This document shows, piece after piece, positions 1-12,023 of a DNA stretch of 64,000 nucleotides. Numbering within the stretch: the first letter of the stretch is position 1; each line of letters begins with the position of its first letter. A model generated the notes under the pieces. That model worked only from the letters and a program-made list of their open reading frames with translations. It was not told where the DNA came from and made no database searches. Source of the stretch: Gonatopus flavifemur (lineage: Eukaryota; Arthropoda; Insecta; Hymenoptera; Dryinidae). The position numbers were made by a program, and so were the translations under genes. The stretch is from assembly GCA_018340375.1 (NCBI GenBank), contig JAFFJZ010000013.1:2954501-3018500 (forward strand), given 5' to 3'.

Positions 1-1
1 G

Positions 2-643
2 AAGAATATTGGTTTACGAGCTACAGGCACGGTGACAGCGAATAGAGTCATTGGTGTCAGCAATGACATGGATAAAAAAGCTCCACATGGTTCTTTCATC
101 GTGAAGCATGAGAAAAATAGTGGTATGAAGTATATCACCATCATGGATTCGAAACCAATCTCATTACTTCCGACAGCAGCAGGAGTAACACCCTTATCTT
201 TGATGAAACGCCGATCCAAAGGACATGCTGGGAAGATGGGATTACCTTTCCCGAAAGCTTTTGCTACTTACAACAAGCGCATGGGTGGAGTTGACCAGCA
301 TGATTTCCATTGCAGTAACTTGATGCCTTCTATCAGATCCAAAAAATGGACTTGTGTTATTTTTTTGAGAATAATCCAAGCTTCCGTCACAAATGCAACA
401 GTACTCAAAAATTTGGTACGTGATAAGACGAGTAAGATTGAAACGAGAGACATGGCATTAGCTATCGCTCGGAAGTATCTTGTGAGAGCTCCAGCACGAG
501 GATCAGTAGCGCATTAGACTGTAGTTGCAGAGAAGGAGAGAAAGTGCACCAACTTTCCGGAATGCTCAACGAGAACGCGGAAAATGTGCGCAGTCTATAA
601 TGCTCACATGTGCTCCGCATGTTTCAAAACATCACATGCGTAA
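2..643 (+). pseudogene. piggyBac-like transposase, 3' part, with an in-frame stop
   Basis: The frame is open from the window edge, so the 5' part of the gene lies upstream. It starts in the family segment LRATGTV..NR and runs through YNKRMGGVDQHD, where the first D (about codon 88 counted from position 32) matches the third catalytic Asp of the DDE_Tnp_1_7 fold. After about 160 residues there is a TAG at 515-517. The same frame then continues for 41 more codons to TAA at 641-643 and encodes a Cys-rich tail (Cys spaced like a C-terminal zinc-binding domain, ending CSACF). piggyBac-type transposases normally end in such a Cys-rich domain, which suggests that the TAG is a nonsense mutation and 641-643 the original stop. 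The alternative is that the shorter protein is a genuine end. No TTAA-flanked terminal repeat was found. Confidence 0.85.
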
Positions 644-1641
644 TCGTTTCACCGAATTTGGTGCTCTTCCCTACTGTATCGGCAAAAATTAGAGATAAGT
701 CCTGAAAAAGAGTTCTGGAACTTGAAAAGGAATTGGACGAACAATATTCGAGCAAAAATAGAGAATACAAAAAAAAACCAAAAAAAATATTCGAAAAAAC
801 CCAAAAAATGGATAAGATAAGGAAAAATTGGAACGAAGAGAAAGACTCTCGTAAATGTTTACCTCCACGTGGTGAGATTTGGGCAACGGCGATCAAAACA
901 TCGATGGCAGAAAACACTTGAAAAATGAGACAATTTCAGTACTCTTCCGAAGCCATATTGACTCCGCCATATCGAATGTGGCAGATCTGACACCAAATTT
1001 GTATTCAGCCATCCGGAGAATACTTCGATTCATCTATGTGAGGGGAAAAATATTGATAAATTGACGAAAAACTGGAGGAACGCAAATTGACCCTCCTTGC
1101 TGCCATATTCGAACCGCTATTTTGAATTCATAGAATCTGACCTCCGATTAGTCATCAGGGATCCCGAAACCCCCCATGTACTGATTTTCATGGGAATCGT
1201 ACAGTTTCAACAATTTAAGGCCGCCATTTTGGATTCGCCATATTGAATTTTGCAAATCTGACCCCGGATTCGTGATCAGCGACCCCAAAAACTTAATAAT
1301 ACGTGTGTGTACATCGAATCCATTCAGGAATATTGCTCAAATACAAAAAATAAGAAAAAGCGAAAATATTTTGGTTTCTACCCGCCACTTTGAGTGTCGC
1401 CATCTTGAATTTCGAAAGACCATCTCACATCGTTTGAAGCTTAGGGTCCATGGACGCAGAAATTTCATCCCTTAGATGTATGTCTCTCCTAATTCGAGGC
1501 AAAAATAAACGGATAATAATTTTTTGCAATCGAAAATTCGTGTTTTTTTCTATTTAAACGATTATAACATCCCCAGTTCGCATTTTTTCGGAAATCTGCG
1601 TCCATATTCTGAAAGTTCAGATAATTTTACATTGAAAATAA
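644..1641. repeat. No gene; degenerate 'CCATATT/CCATTTTGGATTCG' repeat units
   Basis: No convincing coding region. From about 930 to 1300 there are diverged copies of a unit containing GCCATATTGAATTTTGCAAA and TCTGACCCCGGATTCGTGAT. The latter also resembles the 276-bp satellite at 8990-9845, so this is probably an old relative of that repeat. Short ORFs on both strands here look like chance. Confidence 0.4.
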
Positions 1642-2019
1642 TTATCCGCAAATTTTTTGACAATCGATTCGACAGCGTGAAATGTCGTTGAAAAAGGTGT
1701 TGGAAGAACGGAGGTTTGGTCCTTTACGGGTTAACTGATCCCACAGTTGTTGTTGTGTTTGAGCGTCGTCTTCGTCCAACAAGGCTTGCAGGTCAGGGTC
1801 CTCAGACTTTTTCGGTGGTCTTCCACGTTCTCCTTTCCTGACATCCAAATCGCCACCTTTGAACCGTTTGAACCACTCGAAACCCTTTCTTTTACCGAGA
1901 GCATGCTCATCAAACGCCTCCACAAGCATCCGATGCGATTTGGCTGCGGTTTTCTTGAGATGAAAAAGGAAAAGTAGTGCTCCTCGCGAATCGTCATTTG
2001 TTGGCACAAGACTCGACAT
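1642..2019 (-). pseudogene. mariner transposase N-terminal fragment
   Basis: Read on the minus strand from ATG at 2019, the first about 90 residues match the mariner N-terminal DNA-binding region. They show a helix-turn-helix of the type KKTAAKSHRMLVEAF..HAL, then the WF.RFK.GD.DV linker and a basic GRPPK AT-hook-like motif, ending in a TQQQLW segment. After TQQQLWDQL the similarity stops and no D,D34D catalytic domain follows, so about three quarters of the transposase is missing. Upstream codons to 2154 stay open but look non-coding. This is an internally deleted, non-autonomous remnant. No terminal repeats or TA duplication could be placed. Confidence 0.75.
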
Positions 2020-2214
2020 GTTTATCTCTAATAAACTAATGCTACTGGATGGAACTCGTGTTATTGTGAGTCGGAAATCTGTGTCGGATATCAATACAAT
2101 AACAAGACACCGCTGACGTGATGTGTCGGTAACTGCATCGACATCTAGCGGCATCTATGGGCGAATTCTGGTTTCACACTTACACACCTGGTATTTAGAG
2201 TACAAAAAATAATC

Positions 2215-3079
2215 GAGGCTGCCCATCTGTGTTATGTACTGCATTGGGCCTAACGCTATCATCGAATGAATCGAGAGGACCCACAAGGATATGCAGAAAC
2301 TCTCTGCCTGGTGTTCCGTTGGCAATCTCCCACTAAACTCCTCGAACTCTCAAGTTATGGTACTTGGTCCGCCTCGCACTGTGTCCTCCCCGCAATTTGA
2401 GCTACTACCTCAAGTTGGTATTCCAGGTATTGCTATTCCTTTCTCTCCTTCTCTCAGAACTTTGAGTATCATCCCATCTCTTACACTGTCGTGGAACCTC
2501 CACGTCCCTTATACTTGCTTCCGTGTCCATGAAGCACTCCATCAGCTCAGGTGGAACGGTGAAGATCTGACCAGTTGTACTAAAGCTGAGCTAGTGCAGT
2601 CCCTCATCCTTCCTCATTTCGATTATTGTTCACTAGTCTCCTCAGCTATCCTGCGCGCTCAGCAATTGAAGCTTCAGCATGCACTGAATGCTTGCAATCG
2701 TTTTGTTTTAAATATGAAGGGGAATGATCATATCACTTCGTTCCATAATGAGTTAGGCTGGTTTCAATCATCTGCTGGATGAGATTATCTCCTAGGTAAG
2801 CTACTACATCGGGTTTTTTCTACAAAAATGCCTTCCTACTCGTAAAACTTCTTCACATTTTCGGAGGGACATCGAGCTTGTACTACTCGAGCTCATCCTT
2901 ACACTGGGATCATTCCCTCGCATCGAACTGTTGGATTCGCTGAATCCTTCACAATGAGTGGTAGTGAAGTCTGGAACTCCCTATTGATGAGAATCAAGTC
3001 CTGTTCGCACAAAGTCACCTGCAAGGCTGAGCTGTTCGCCTCCTCCTTCGAGAAGCAGGTTGTCTCAGTGTATTAATAA
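2215..3079 (+). pseudogene. non-LTR retrotransposon RT C-terminal (thumb) fragment
   Basis: The frame beginning at 2291 encodes DLQKLSAWC-like, LNSSNSQVMVLG and ALHQLRWNGEDLTSCTKAEL followed by LILPHFDYCSLV. This is the order of blocks at the end of many insect LINE reverse transcriptases. After a stop at 2780-2782 the similarity carries on in shifted frames to about 3079 (the block SFTMSGSEVWNSL is visible). The catalytic YADD region is absent. It is a 5'-truncated, frameshifted LINE copy; the clade cannot be fixed from this fragment. Confidence 0.7.
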
Positions 3080-5739
3080 TATACTTCGTTCTCCTGTCTT
3101 GAATCGGGATTTTTTCTACTTCTTCTGGCAGCCTGGAGGCTTATAGCGTGGCTGATGACTCTGAGGCCTCCTCCTTCCTGGGATTGTCGTCGTTCTGTTC
3201 ATTCCCTAATCCGCTCTGCAACTCATCGCATAGAGTGGGAGGGATATTGTAAATAATTCACGCCGATGATTCTTTTCCGTTACTCTCATCTTTCCCCTCC
3301 GTTATTCTTACCTGATCCTTTTTTTACCCTTCTCTTTCATATGTTCTGAGTTGGAGGTGAACTCCTCGTCTGTTTGAGAGAATGAGCGTGAAGTGAGCTT
3401 CAAGTTAATGCTCAGTTAGTTACTAGTTGCATTGAATAATGGTTCAGATTGCAGCATTCATCTTTCTCTGTTGCTCTTAAGGAGACTTAACCCAGAACAT
3501 TGACAATAAATCGATATCAATATCCATAGTCGGAGAATTGTTCAAGCATACAACGGACTGACTGCGGACTCGGTTGTCGATTGACGTTGAAGTCATGATC
3601 TTGGCAATTTGACTGTTGTAGTCGTGCCAACATTGAGCCAGAGTTGGTATCATCATGCAATATGTTCGATAGACGAGAATGTACCAGCACTGAGGAATTT
3701 CGTTTGATTATGGAATCTTTGGTGAATTGTATGACTCCAGCGGAATTATGACAATGGATGGTATTTTGAGTAATCCTTCGGCAACTCGGAAATTCGCTGA
3801 TGTGATAGGGACGTGGTTTCTCACTCGCAGGATCAGGTTCAACCCTCACTCAGCGAACTTCCCAGAAACACTTCTAAAATGCGTTATTCTGGAGACGATG
3901 ATGAGAAAAATATATTCGTAAGGTTTTTAAAGTTCAAGTTGAACGTATTTCTTCCAATACTCGTAATACGATAACTCCGGCGATTTCCGGCTACCAGTAC
4001 TGTGCCATTAGCTGGTCGGATTTGAATTTGTACATAGAATGCATCATTTCCACTCCCTGTCATTCCTTATCCAGCTCTGGCAGAACAGCTGATCTTGTTG
4101 CAATGCCAGAGTTCTACAATAGCTGACTCATATCAAAGATCGGTACCGAGGTGGTGATAAATGTCATCCTGGCCCTTACGTTACATGATGTTATGATCTC
4201 GACCACTCGCCAGTATCGTCAATTCAACCGGCCCTGTGACGGTCAGTTGAGATTTGTAAGCACTGGTCACTCTGGCATCAATACTCATTGAATAGCAACG
4301 CTAGTTCCTCTCTCCACATGGGCACATATTAGTTACACACGGAATAATTCAATGAGAAAAACTTTATGAAACATCTTCCGAATGTGCTGAATTCATGTGA
4401 TGTGTGTTGAATGACCATGGATTTATTTTTTCGAATCAAAGAAAACGAAAAGAAAATTGTTCCCATCATGCATCTTGCGGCATTCAATGCAGGATAGATC
4501 GAAGATTTTTGGGAGAATAAATCGAAAATCAAAAATGGCGAACTTTGAAACATCCATGGCTTATTTCAAAAAATTCAAAAACTCCACACAAGATGATTTC
4601 GAAGGTCTTCGTCGTATGTTTTTCGTGAATGAAATCTGGAGACAAAAAACTAAAAAAAAATCGCCTCATCACTTCTTCACGATTGAGTGAAAAACCACCA
4701 CGAATGAGTTTTGGATCAGGTACTGCAACATATGAAAACTCTGGCTAAATCGGAAGGGGTCAGAGTACAAACTTTTCAATTTGGCGTGGAATGTCCCATA
4801 TATGTAGTATTCTGAGCGATCAGTGCCTTTTGCATACTTCCGTGCACTGTGACAGTATCTTTCGAAATATTTGATTCCATCGGTAATCGAATAGTTTTAC
4901 ATTCCATTCGATACTGATTGGGAATCCGTCAAGTTGTCCATCTATCTGTCCGTCTGTCAGTGTTTGGGATGACTCGGGACAAAGTTAACCAAATCGACTG
5001 GATTTTATAGGAAACCTTCTTTGAACCCTTCCCCAAGGCCCATTTCATTATTATCAGAATTCGGGGAGTCCTCCTATTTTCTCCCCATTTCTCTTCGAGA
5101 AATAGTTTATCTCAGAGGGAATTTTGTCCATTGTGAACATGTATGAGTCATCCGACCTGATCTTCACGCCCAAATTTTAGAATTCCATGGAGTAATTTTT
5201 CTTTATTCCCGGTTAGAAGATATTAGATACGTCTTTTTGGATTCGATTCCTTATGGTTTTCCCTCGGGGATATGATCTTTCGGAAATCCGACGTTTTCGG
5301 AATCTTCTCATTTCCGAGCGCTTGTTACTTGGAATTCTTTCAACGTATGTGGAACTTTGGAAAGCTCTATGGTCAGCATTCCCCCTCTCGTTCCCAATTC
5401 GGTCAGTTTCATAATCAATATGATGAGCATTCATTGAGAATTTTTCAATTGAAAACTCAGAAGTTGGATTTTTTCATAATAGGTAGGTTTGATTTCTTTT
5501 ATCACACAGACCGATCTATAAACCATCACGAGAATCCAGCAATTTTCATCGTGATGGCAAATATTATCTGCATTGTACGTCACGGATGCAGCGCGGTACG
5601 GTGCTCCAAGTGTTGGTTGTGAAATTTCCGTCTCTAAAATCGCGCTCTGAGACGGGCCGTAATACTAGGAGCATGATATCGCATCACGCGCGTGAGATAC
5701 AACCCGCATTCGGCCACAAAAATCACAGGTCCATAAATT
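3080..5739. other. No gene recognised
   Basis: About 2.7 kb of single-copy-looking AT-rich sequence. A 110-codon minus-strand frame at 3517-3849 and a 77-codon plus frame at 4457-4690 have no recognisable motif, no splice context and no codon pattern I can defend. No inverted or tandem repeats were noticed. Confidence 0.3.
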
Positions 5740-6085
5740 GAAATTGAGGTGGAGCATCTCTCACCGTGGTTGACCATCATATTTTTGGGGTCGCTGATTA
5801 CGATCCTGGTGTCAACATGACTCCAACACGTCAGGATCAAGGTCAAATGAGGGTCAAACACCTGATGCCACGTGAGATGATTTTTTTGACCCCGGATTCT
5901 GAAAGAACGGATAATCTCACATCCAGATACGCATTGACTTGTCAGTCGAAACAATCTTTGAAGGTCATTTGGAGGTCATGTGAAGGCGGGATCCTTTTTT
6001 CCATTTCTCGGCTGATATCTTCGCAGGGAACAAGTCTCAAACCGGTTGCCTTTCATGTTTTGAGGGTTCCTGAGGTCACATAAGA
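5740..6085 (+). repeat. Single copy of the 276-bp satellite unit (inverted relative to 8990-9845)
   Basis: The segment contains GGTGGAGCATCTCTCACCGT, GGTGTCAACATGACTCCAAC and GATATCTTCGCAGGGAACAA in order. The reverse-complement array at 8990-9845 has the same blocks in the opposite order. The 105-codon ORF here is a by-product of the repeat: an equivalent ORF exists in the tandem copies, and there is no independent sign of coding. Confidence 0.8.
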
Positions 6086-6392
6086 GGCAAATAGCTCAAT
6101 TCGAATGATATAATTCCCATGGAATCCCCTCGCTCCTCCCGCCCTCTTATTCTACTTGTGTGTGTATATCCGTATATGTGAATGCTGTGTATAGAATCGT
6201 ATGTATTGGTTCATTCACACATATACTGTGTGTGCGTTCACGTAATTTTGTGTTAACTCAGGCGATTGCGTGAGTATGTGTGTGTGTGTGTGTACATCTA
6301 TCCGCGGTCATGTTCAAAGGGTTCCTTCGCGCTATAGATAAAACTGCGGGTGATGACGCAATTCTGGTTCTTAATTTGGGTTGAGACTTTTT
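6086..6392. repeat. GT-rich region with a short (GT)n microsatellite
   Basis: TGTGTGTGTG runs occur at about 6279-6296 with scattered GTGTGTGTATAT-type motifs before it. There is no gene. Confidence 0.6.
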
Positions 6393-8154
6393 CTATTGAA
6401 ATCGTTTTGTTCGGATGATTGGATTCCTCAAATGGGATTGTGTAGTCGTATAATAAGTGCGAACCGAAAATTCATGTATGACGTGTTTTTTGTTGTTGAA
6501 AGATCTACGAAGGGATTTCCTCTTGTGTATATTTGACGAGTGTCTTTCCAAAGACCAACAATAGTCTGACATCATGTTCACATTCCAAACCCCCTGATAT
6601 CTTCTCTCAAAATCTTCCGAGTCTTGGTGGAATCTCACACCCTGCTCCTAACTGAAGTCCCCCAGATTTACAGGAAAGTCATCAATGTGAGAATGGAGGA
6701 AATTCAAATTCATCAAACATCCCACCTTTTGGTAGTTTTCCAACAATCTGTCGACGATATTCTCGTAATCAGGGTCTTTGTTATTTCCTAAGAACTTTTT
6801 CTGAATCTTTTTGAAACTACTCCAAGCTGCTCTCTCATTGGATGTCATCCTCATTTCAAATTCATCATCTCTAATCAGTTCCGTCATTTGAGGGCCATCG
6901 AAAACACCTTCATCGATTCTCGCTTCAGATACATTGGGGAATTTCTCGAATATATACATGAAAGCATCGCTCTCAGATGCGCTCATCGCTTCCATGAGCT
7001 GTTTACACAAGCTGAATTCAATATGTAAAGGTGAAGGATCACTTTGTGACTAGGAATGAGACTCTCTTGGAATATATCCATAGATCCTGGAGTTAATTCT
7101 TGCCTGAGTGACCAGTCTCCCTCTACGTAGTGTTGGTCACGGGCACGGTTGTTCCACTCCCAAAGAAAACATGGATACTTCGTGTTTCCACTTTGTTGAC
7201 CTAATAAGATACTAGTTCTTCCCAAATGTCCAACTGATTGCCATTATGAGTACCATACTCCAATTTCTCGAGTAGAAAATGGAGATTATTGTATTTCTCT
7301 CTCAAGATCACTGAATGATCAACCGGTATTCCATTAAGAAGTAAGACGGCTTTCAAACTCCTCACTGATGAATCAATAAATAGTCGCCAGTCCCTACCTA
7401 CATTTTGAACACTTTCATACTCATTTATCAGCCTTTCAATATCATCGCGATAAACCAAACCGTTTGCGTGGGAGAAAAATTTCCGGAATATGCGGTTTCG
7501 ATCACGATAGAAACTCACTCGAATATCTGGGGCTACACAATTCTTCTGTCTCAATCTAGCAGCTACGAGTTCAGAGATTCCTTTCGGGAGTCCTGCGTCT
7601 CGAATCAAGTCACTTAGCTCGTCCTAAGTGAAACCATGCGAATTTCCTGGTTGACCATCTTCTGATTCTTGCCATTCATTCAGCTCCTCAGTTTGCTGAT
7701 TTCCGAATTCTTCAAATGACATTCTTGTATCAGTATCATCAGTTTCGGTTTCAAGACAGATTTCATCAGTAGACATCTGATGTTCATTTTCAACCTGTTC
7801 GATGTTGATCACAACAGCATGAGTCACAGATTGAACAGATGCATAAGATATCTGAGAATTATTCTGTTTGTTGTACCCAGATGTATTGGTCAAGCAGAAA
7901 TAGCAATCAGTGTCATGATCTTCTGGCTCTCGCTAGATCGTAGGAGGAGCAAATATCTGTTCCTTTTTTCCCTTGATCCTCATGGAGCAAGTAACGCATA
8001 ATATTTTTGGAGTCCAAGAATTGTCCATTCCGCTGAGATCTATATTGAACCAGTTTTTTAATGTGTTTTGAGTACATTTATCGATTGCCTTCCCTTTTTC
8101 GTGATTATATACTTCCCACAAACGACACAAAAGTTGTTTAACCGCTGATAACAC
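6393..8154 (-). pseudogene. Broken multicopy transposase-like gene of unassigned family
   Basis: Five consecutive minus-strand frames read as one protein. First comes a Cys/His N-terminus (VYNHEKGKAIDKC, LCVTCSMRIKG, DCYFCLTNTSGYNKQ), then an acidic linker, then WRLFIDSSVRSLKAVLLLNG, LLGQQSGNTKYPCFLWEW and finally VNLGDFS..EQG.RFHQD..DFERRYQG. From memory, this order is found in a protein family repeated in many arthropod genomes, which behaves like a transposase; I cannot name the superfamily. Damage: in-frame TAG at 7933-7935, 7624-7626 and 6648-6650 with the same frame continuing after each, plus frameshifts near 7225 and 7030. Neither terminal repeats nor target duplication were found. 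The gene is dead as it stands. Confidence 0.65.
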
Positions 8155-8778
8155 GGGGTGACTGTTGAACTTGTAGCATTTGACTCTTACGGGGCCAAGT
8201 TTCCCATCAAATTAGAGCTACGGACGCATGATGACGACGATGTCGGGCCCGCTTGCTCACCCTGACCGATCGCCCATACTGGGTTTCGAAGTCCCTGCAC
8301 CGTCCTTTTTTCTGTGCTTGCCATACCGGCTTGAACGCCTCTACCCAAGGACTTCTCCAGTGACCTGTTTCCCGCCGTTACCACGTGGAGGTGCCTTGGG
8401 GGCAGGCAATAACAATTTCGGTTCACGATATGCTTTTTTATACCATATCATGTGAGTGATGAGTCATGATGTCTAAGTGACCTGGAAAATGACCATATTG
8501 GTCGAATGTGAGTTTATCCTTCATGGTGAGAATATTCAACAGTTCAATATGTATTCCTCAGACAGGAGGCCCATGCAGTAGTCAGTGATCCGAAAAAACG
8601 GCTCCACATACGGACGTAAAAGTACATACATGTGAGAACATGTACGTATCACATGTTTACATGTATATACCATTGCATAGGTATGAATGAGGTGGGCGTC
8701 TCAGATCTGTGACCACTGGGCCCATGGTCTGAAATTCGAAGTCAGTTGGATGTCAACACTCAAGCTTGGGACTGGACA
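8155..8778. other. No gene; GC-richer patch
   Basis: 8190-8440 is noticeably richer in G+C than its surroundings and holds a 79-codon minus frame and a 75-codon plus frame, neither with a motif. 8620-8670 is a small palindromic ACATGT-rich stretch. No function can be assigned. Confidence 0.3.
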
Positions 8779-8900
8779 TTACCCACATAGCATGAATGTC
8801 AAAGTAATATCTCAAGAATATAATACGACATTCTAGAGATATTGTGATATTGTGAGTATGTTCTGGAGACAACACTGAGACATTTGCGCTATGTGGGTAA
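8779..8900. mobile_element. Short MITE, TIR TTACCCACATAGC
   Basis: A 122-bp segment begins TTACCCACATAGC and ends GCTATGTGGGTAA, a 13-bp perfect inverted repeat. Subterminal GAATGTC/GACATT also pair. It encodes nothing. No clear target-site duplication was found (flanks GGACA and CTCAT), so the superfamily is open. Confidence 0.65.
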
Positions 8901-8989
8901 CTCATCCAACTCCTCATTTTCTACTATGAACCAATCATTTGACGGAATCACATCAACCGAAATCGTAATCAGCTAACCCTAAGCCATAA

Positions 8990-9845
8990 AAGTCGACTGG
9001 TTTGAGACCTGTTCCTACCGGAGATATCAGCTGAGAAGTCAAACCAGGATCCCGCCTCTATATGACCCCCAAGTGACCTCCAAAGGTTGTTCTGACCGAC
9101 AAGTCAATGTCGGATCTGCATGTGAAATTTTTCGTTCTTCCAGAATCCGGAGTCAAAAACATCATACCACGTGGTTTAAGGTGTTTCACCTTTATTTGAC
9201 CTTGATCCTGACGTGATGGAGTCATGTCAACATCGGGATTATAATCAGGAACCCTGAAAACATGAGAGTCAACTGATTTGAGACCTGTTCCTAGCGAAGA
9301 TATCAGCTGAGAAGTCAAAAAGAGGATCCCGCTTCTATTTGACCTCCAAATGACCTTCGGAGGTTGTTTTGACTGGACAGTGAATGCATATCTGGATGTC
9401 AAATTTCCCGTTCTTTCAGAACCCGGAGTCAAAAAAATCATATCACGTGGTTTAAGGTGTTTGACTTCCATTTGACCTCAATCCTGACGTGATGGAGTCA
9501 TGTCGACACCGGGATCGTAATCAAGAAACCTCCGAACATGAAAGTCAACTGGTTTAAGACCTGTTCCTAGCGAAGATATCAGCCGAGGACTCGGAAAAAG
9601 GATTCCGCCTTCGTATGACCTCGAAATGACCCTCAAAGGTTGTTTTGACTAACAAGTCAATGCGTATCTGGATGTAGACTTCTCCGTTTTTCCAGAATTC
9701 GGGGTGGAGGAACTCATATCACGTGGTTTAACGTGTTTGACCTTCATTCAACCTTGATCCTGACGTGATGTAGTCATGTCAACACCGGGATCGTAATCAG
9801 CGACCCCAAGATCTACCACGGTGGGAGATGCTCCACCTCAATTCC
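8990..9845 (-). repeat. 276-bp tandem satellite, about three units
   Basis: The marker GACCTGTTCCTA occurs at 9006, 9282 and 9558, giving a period of exactly 276 bp twice. Units share the downstream marker GATATCAGC and CACGTGGTTTA. The 137-codon minus-strand ORF (9058-9471) spans unit boundaries and repeats its own residues (LKPRDMIFLTPGSERT / LKPRGMMFLTPDSGRT), so it is a read-through of repeat DNA and not a gene. An inverted single unit lies at 5740-6085. Confidence 0.9.
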
Positions 9846-10385
9846 ATTTTGTGGCTCTGTGTAATCATATCTCGAAAATAATAACATTCTGCTTAATACA
9901 AGAAAACTCCTGAATCTTCTACATGGCTCACAGATCTGGAGAAAAACGAGAAGGATAAAAAAGGGACTTATCATCAAAAAACCCTACTCTCAGTTTCCAA
10001 TTGAAGAATTCCTGATGCACACTGGTCATATTGATGACTGAACTCACAGAATTGTGAATCAGGAGAAAATGCTCATTTTTGAGTTTTTGACAGTCCCCGA
10101 TGCGGTTGGAAGATTTCAAGTATTGACGCGACCTCGGAAATTAGGAGACTCAACAACGTCGGACTTCGGAGAAATCATATCTCTCAGTGGAAGCCATGAA
10201 CAACAAAATCCAACACGTATTTGATATTTCCTGACCAAGAATTGAAAAAAATTACTCCGATGAATTCTGAAATCTGAGTCCCAAAACCACGTAGAAAGGC
10301 CCATATATATATATAATATCACTCAGTTTCTTCGCAATGTTTACACGTTTGTTATGCTGGCTCGCATGGACGGATTTCGATGAGA
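9846..10385. other. No gene recognised
   Basis: AT-rich sequence with two small minus-strand frames that lack motifs. Nothing supportable. Confidence 0.3.
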
Positions 10386-10715
10386 CATAGGTTCCAGACT
10401 TCTCCGCGGGTGCTCATTCCGAATTTGGAGTTGAAAATTGAATTGAAGATGGTGAATCTGACATGGCGAACGTGAGTATCGCCATTTCGGTGTCTATAAG
10501 CGGATTCTTATAATAAACGTCCTCCAGGGTTTTTCGAGGATGCTCATTTCGAGTCCGAAGTCAAAAAACGAATTCAAGATGGCGGGTCTGGAATGATGGA
10601 CGTCATCATAGTCATTTTGACATTCATGGGCAGATACACGTGGAAGAAGTGTTCTAGGGATTTTCGAAGATGCTGGATCCGAATCAGAGATCGAAAAACG
10701 AATTCAAGACAGTGA
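10386..10715. repeat. About 130-bp tandem repeat, roughly 2.5 units
   Basis: The marker AAACGAATTCAAGATGG (with small changes) recurs near 10435, 10565 and 10695, together with TTTTCGA.GATGCTC. The period is about 130 bp. The AAGATGGCGG-type motif also appears in the degenerate repeat near 930-1300. No coding content. Confidence 0.65.
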
Positions 10716-11005
10716 ATAGGAGATATTCCATGACTATTCTAAGATTGTTATGGGATTCTTTAGCTATGATTTGAGCTCCATTCTGAGGGCAAGAGCAGTT
10801 ATCTGCTGATTGGCTCCAATGGAATTTTCTCTGCTGGTCGGGCTGTTCCAATACCTTTTCTAGACGATTTAGTGACTCTTTCGGAACATTATATCCATGT
10901 GGTGGTATTGAAAAAATCCCCCAGGTGGAAAAAATCATCAATCCTAACCGATTCTCATCGAATGAGTGAGAAATACTTGTGAGCATCGATTTCTGACGAT
11001 TGAGC

Positions 11006-11490
11006 GGGTCGGTGCCGAATCAACGAAAAACCAAATCAACGAAAAAAAATTTACTAGCAGTATGAAGTTGTCATTTCGTTGCAGTATGGAATGAAATTAG
11101 TCATAGATCATTGATTAAATTAAACGAAAAGTGAAAAACATTGATTCGCTAACACAACCTCACGGTAAACTTAATTTCCCTTTGTTATGTTCATGATTAT
11201 GGTATGGTTATGTTTATGATAACAACAAACCGATTTCCGTTCTCTACAGACGTTTGAAACAGTTCGATTGTACCGATCGATTAGGAAGATCATCAATAAT
11301 TTTATTAGAATGATGAATTACGTGTCTACTGTAATAAACGGGTGCAGTGAATAGGTTAACATGAAGAATTCCCGTTTAATTTAATCAATGATCTATGACT
11401 AATTTCATTTCATACTGCAACAAAATGACTTCATACTGCTAGTAAATTTTTTTTCGTTGATTTGGTTTTTCGTTGATTCGGCACCGACCC
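11006..11490. mobile_element. MITE with 8-bp TSD GATTGAGC; TIR GGGTCGGTGCCGAATCAACG
   Basis: The element is 485 bp. Its arms, beginning GGGTCGGTGCCGAATCAACG and ending in the reverse complement, stay complementary for roughly 120 bp (including TAGTCATAGATCATTGATTA). It is bounded by GATTGAGC at 10998-11005 and 11491-11498, a perfect 8-bp target duplication. Subterminally it carries two tandem CCAAATCAACGAAAAA-type blocks that also occur in the 12532-12642 MITE. An 8-bp duplication fits hAT, P or Merlin-type transposases; the partner is not in this window. There is no ORF. Confidence 0.9.
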
Positions 11491-12023
11491 GATTGAGCGT
11501 TGATGAGATTCGATCAGATTCAAAAGTCACTAATGGAACAGGTTTCTCGATTAGGATTGGATGAATCATATATAGGTGGAATGAACAACACTCGTTTGTG
11601 GGGAAATGGAGAAGAAATTTCATCGGATATGATACGGTTTATGAGGATTCATAATTCTGCATGCAATAGTCATTTCAACATCAGAATTTTCAAATGAAAC
11701 CTTACAGGACTCATGAAGTGTCTTACCTAGTCCTCGTAAGAATCACGGGCCCAGCGGGACGGCACGACAATCACTGAGTGTGACCGACAGATGATCTCTC
11801 ATTCCCATTCTTCTACCATGAACCTCTAGCGATCCATGTAATAATGAATCTCAGGCAATTCATTCACCTCTAGTGACACGAATTACTAAGTTTGATGCAG
11901 TCATTTATTGCAAGTTCTGCTATTTCTTCTCCCTCACAAGCGAGGGAGTCATCTTTCATTGAAGGAGTACAAAAACTTCTTGTTGGATGAGAGGATCTGG
12001 GTGTTACAGATTATTGTTGGTAA
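11491..12023. other. No gene recognised
   Basis: Single-copy-looking sequence between a MITE and LINE copy A. No motif or repeat supports a feature. Confidence 0.3.

Noticed and set aside
3517..3849. 110-codon minus-strand ORF
   Set aside because: No motif, splice context or repeat link; frame of this length is expected by chance in 64 kb.
9058..9471. 137-codon protein gene
   Set aside because: Internal peptide repetition follows the 276-bp satellite; no independent coding evidence.
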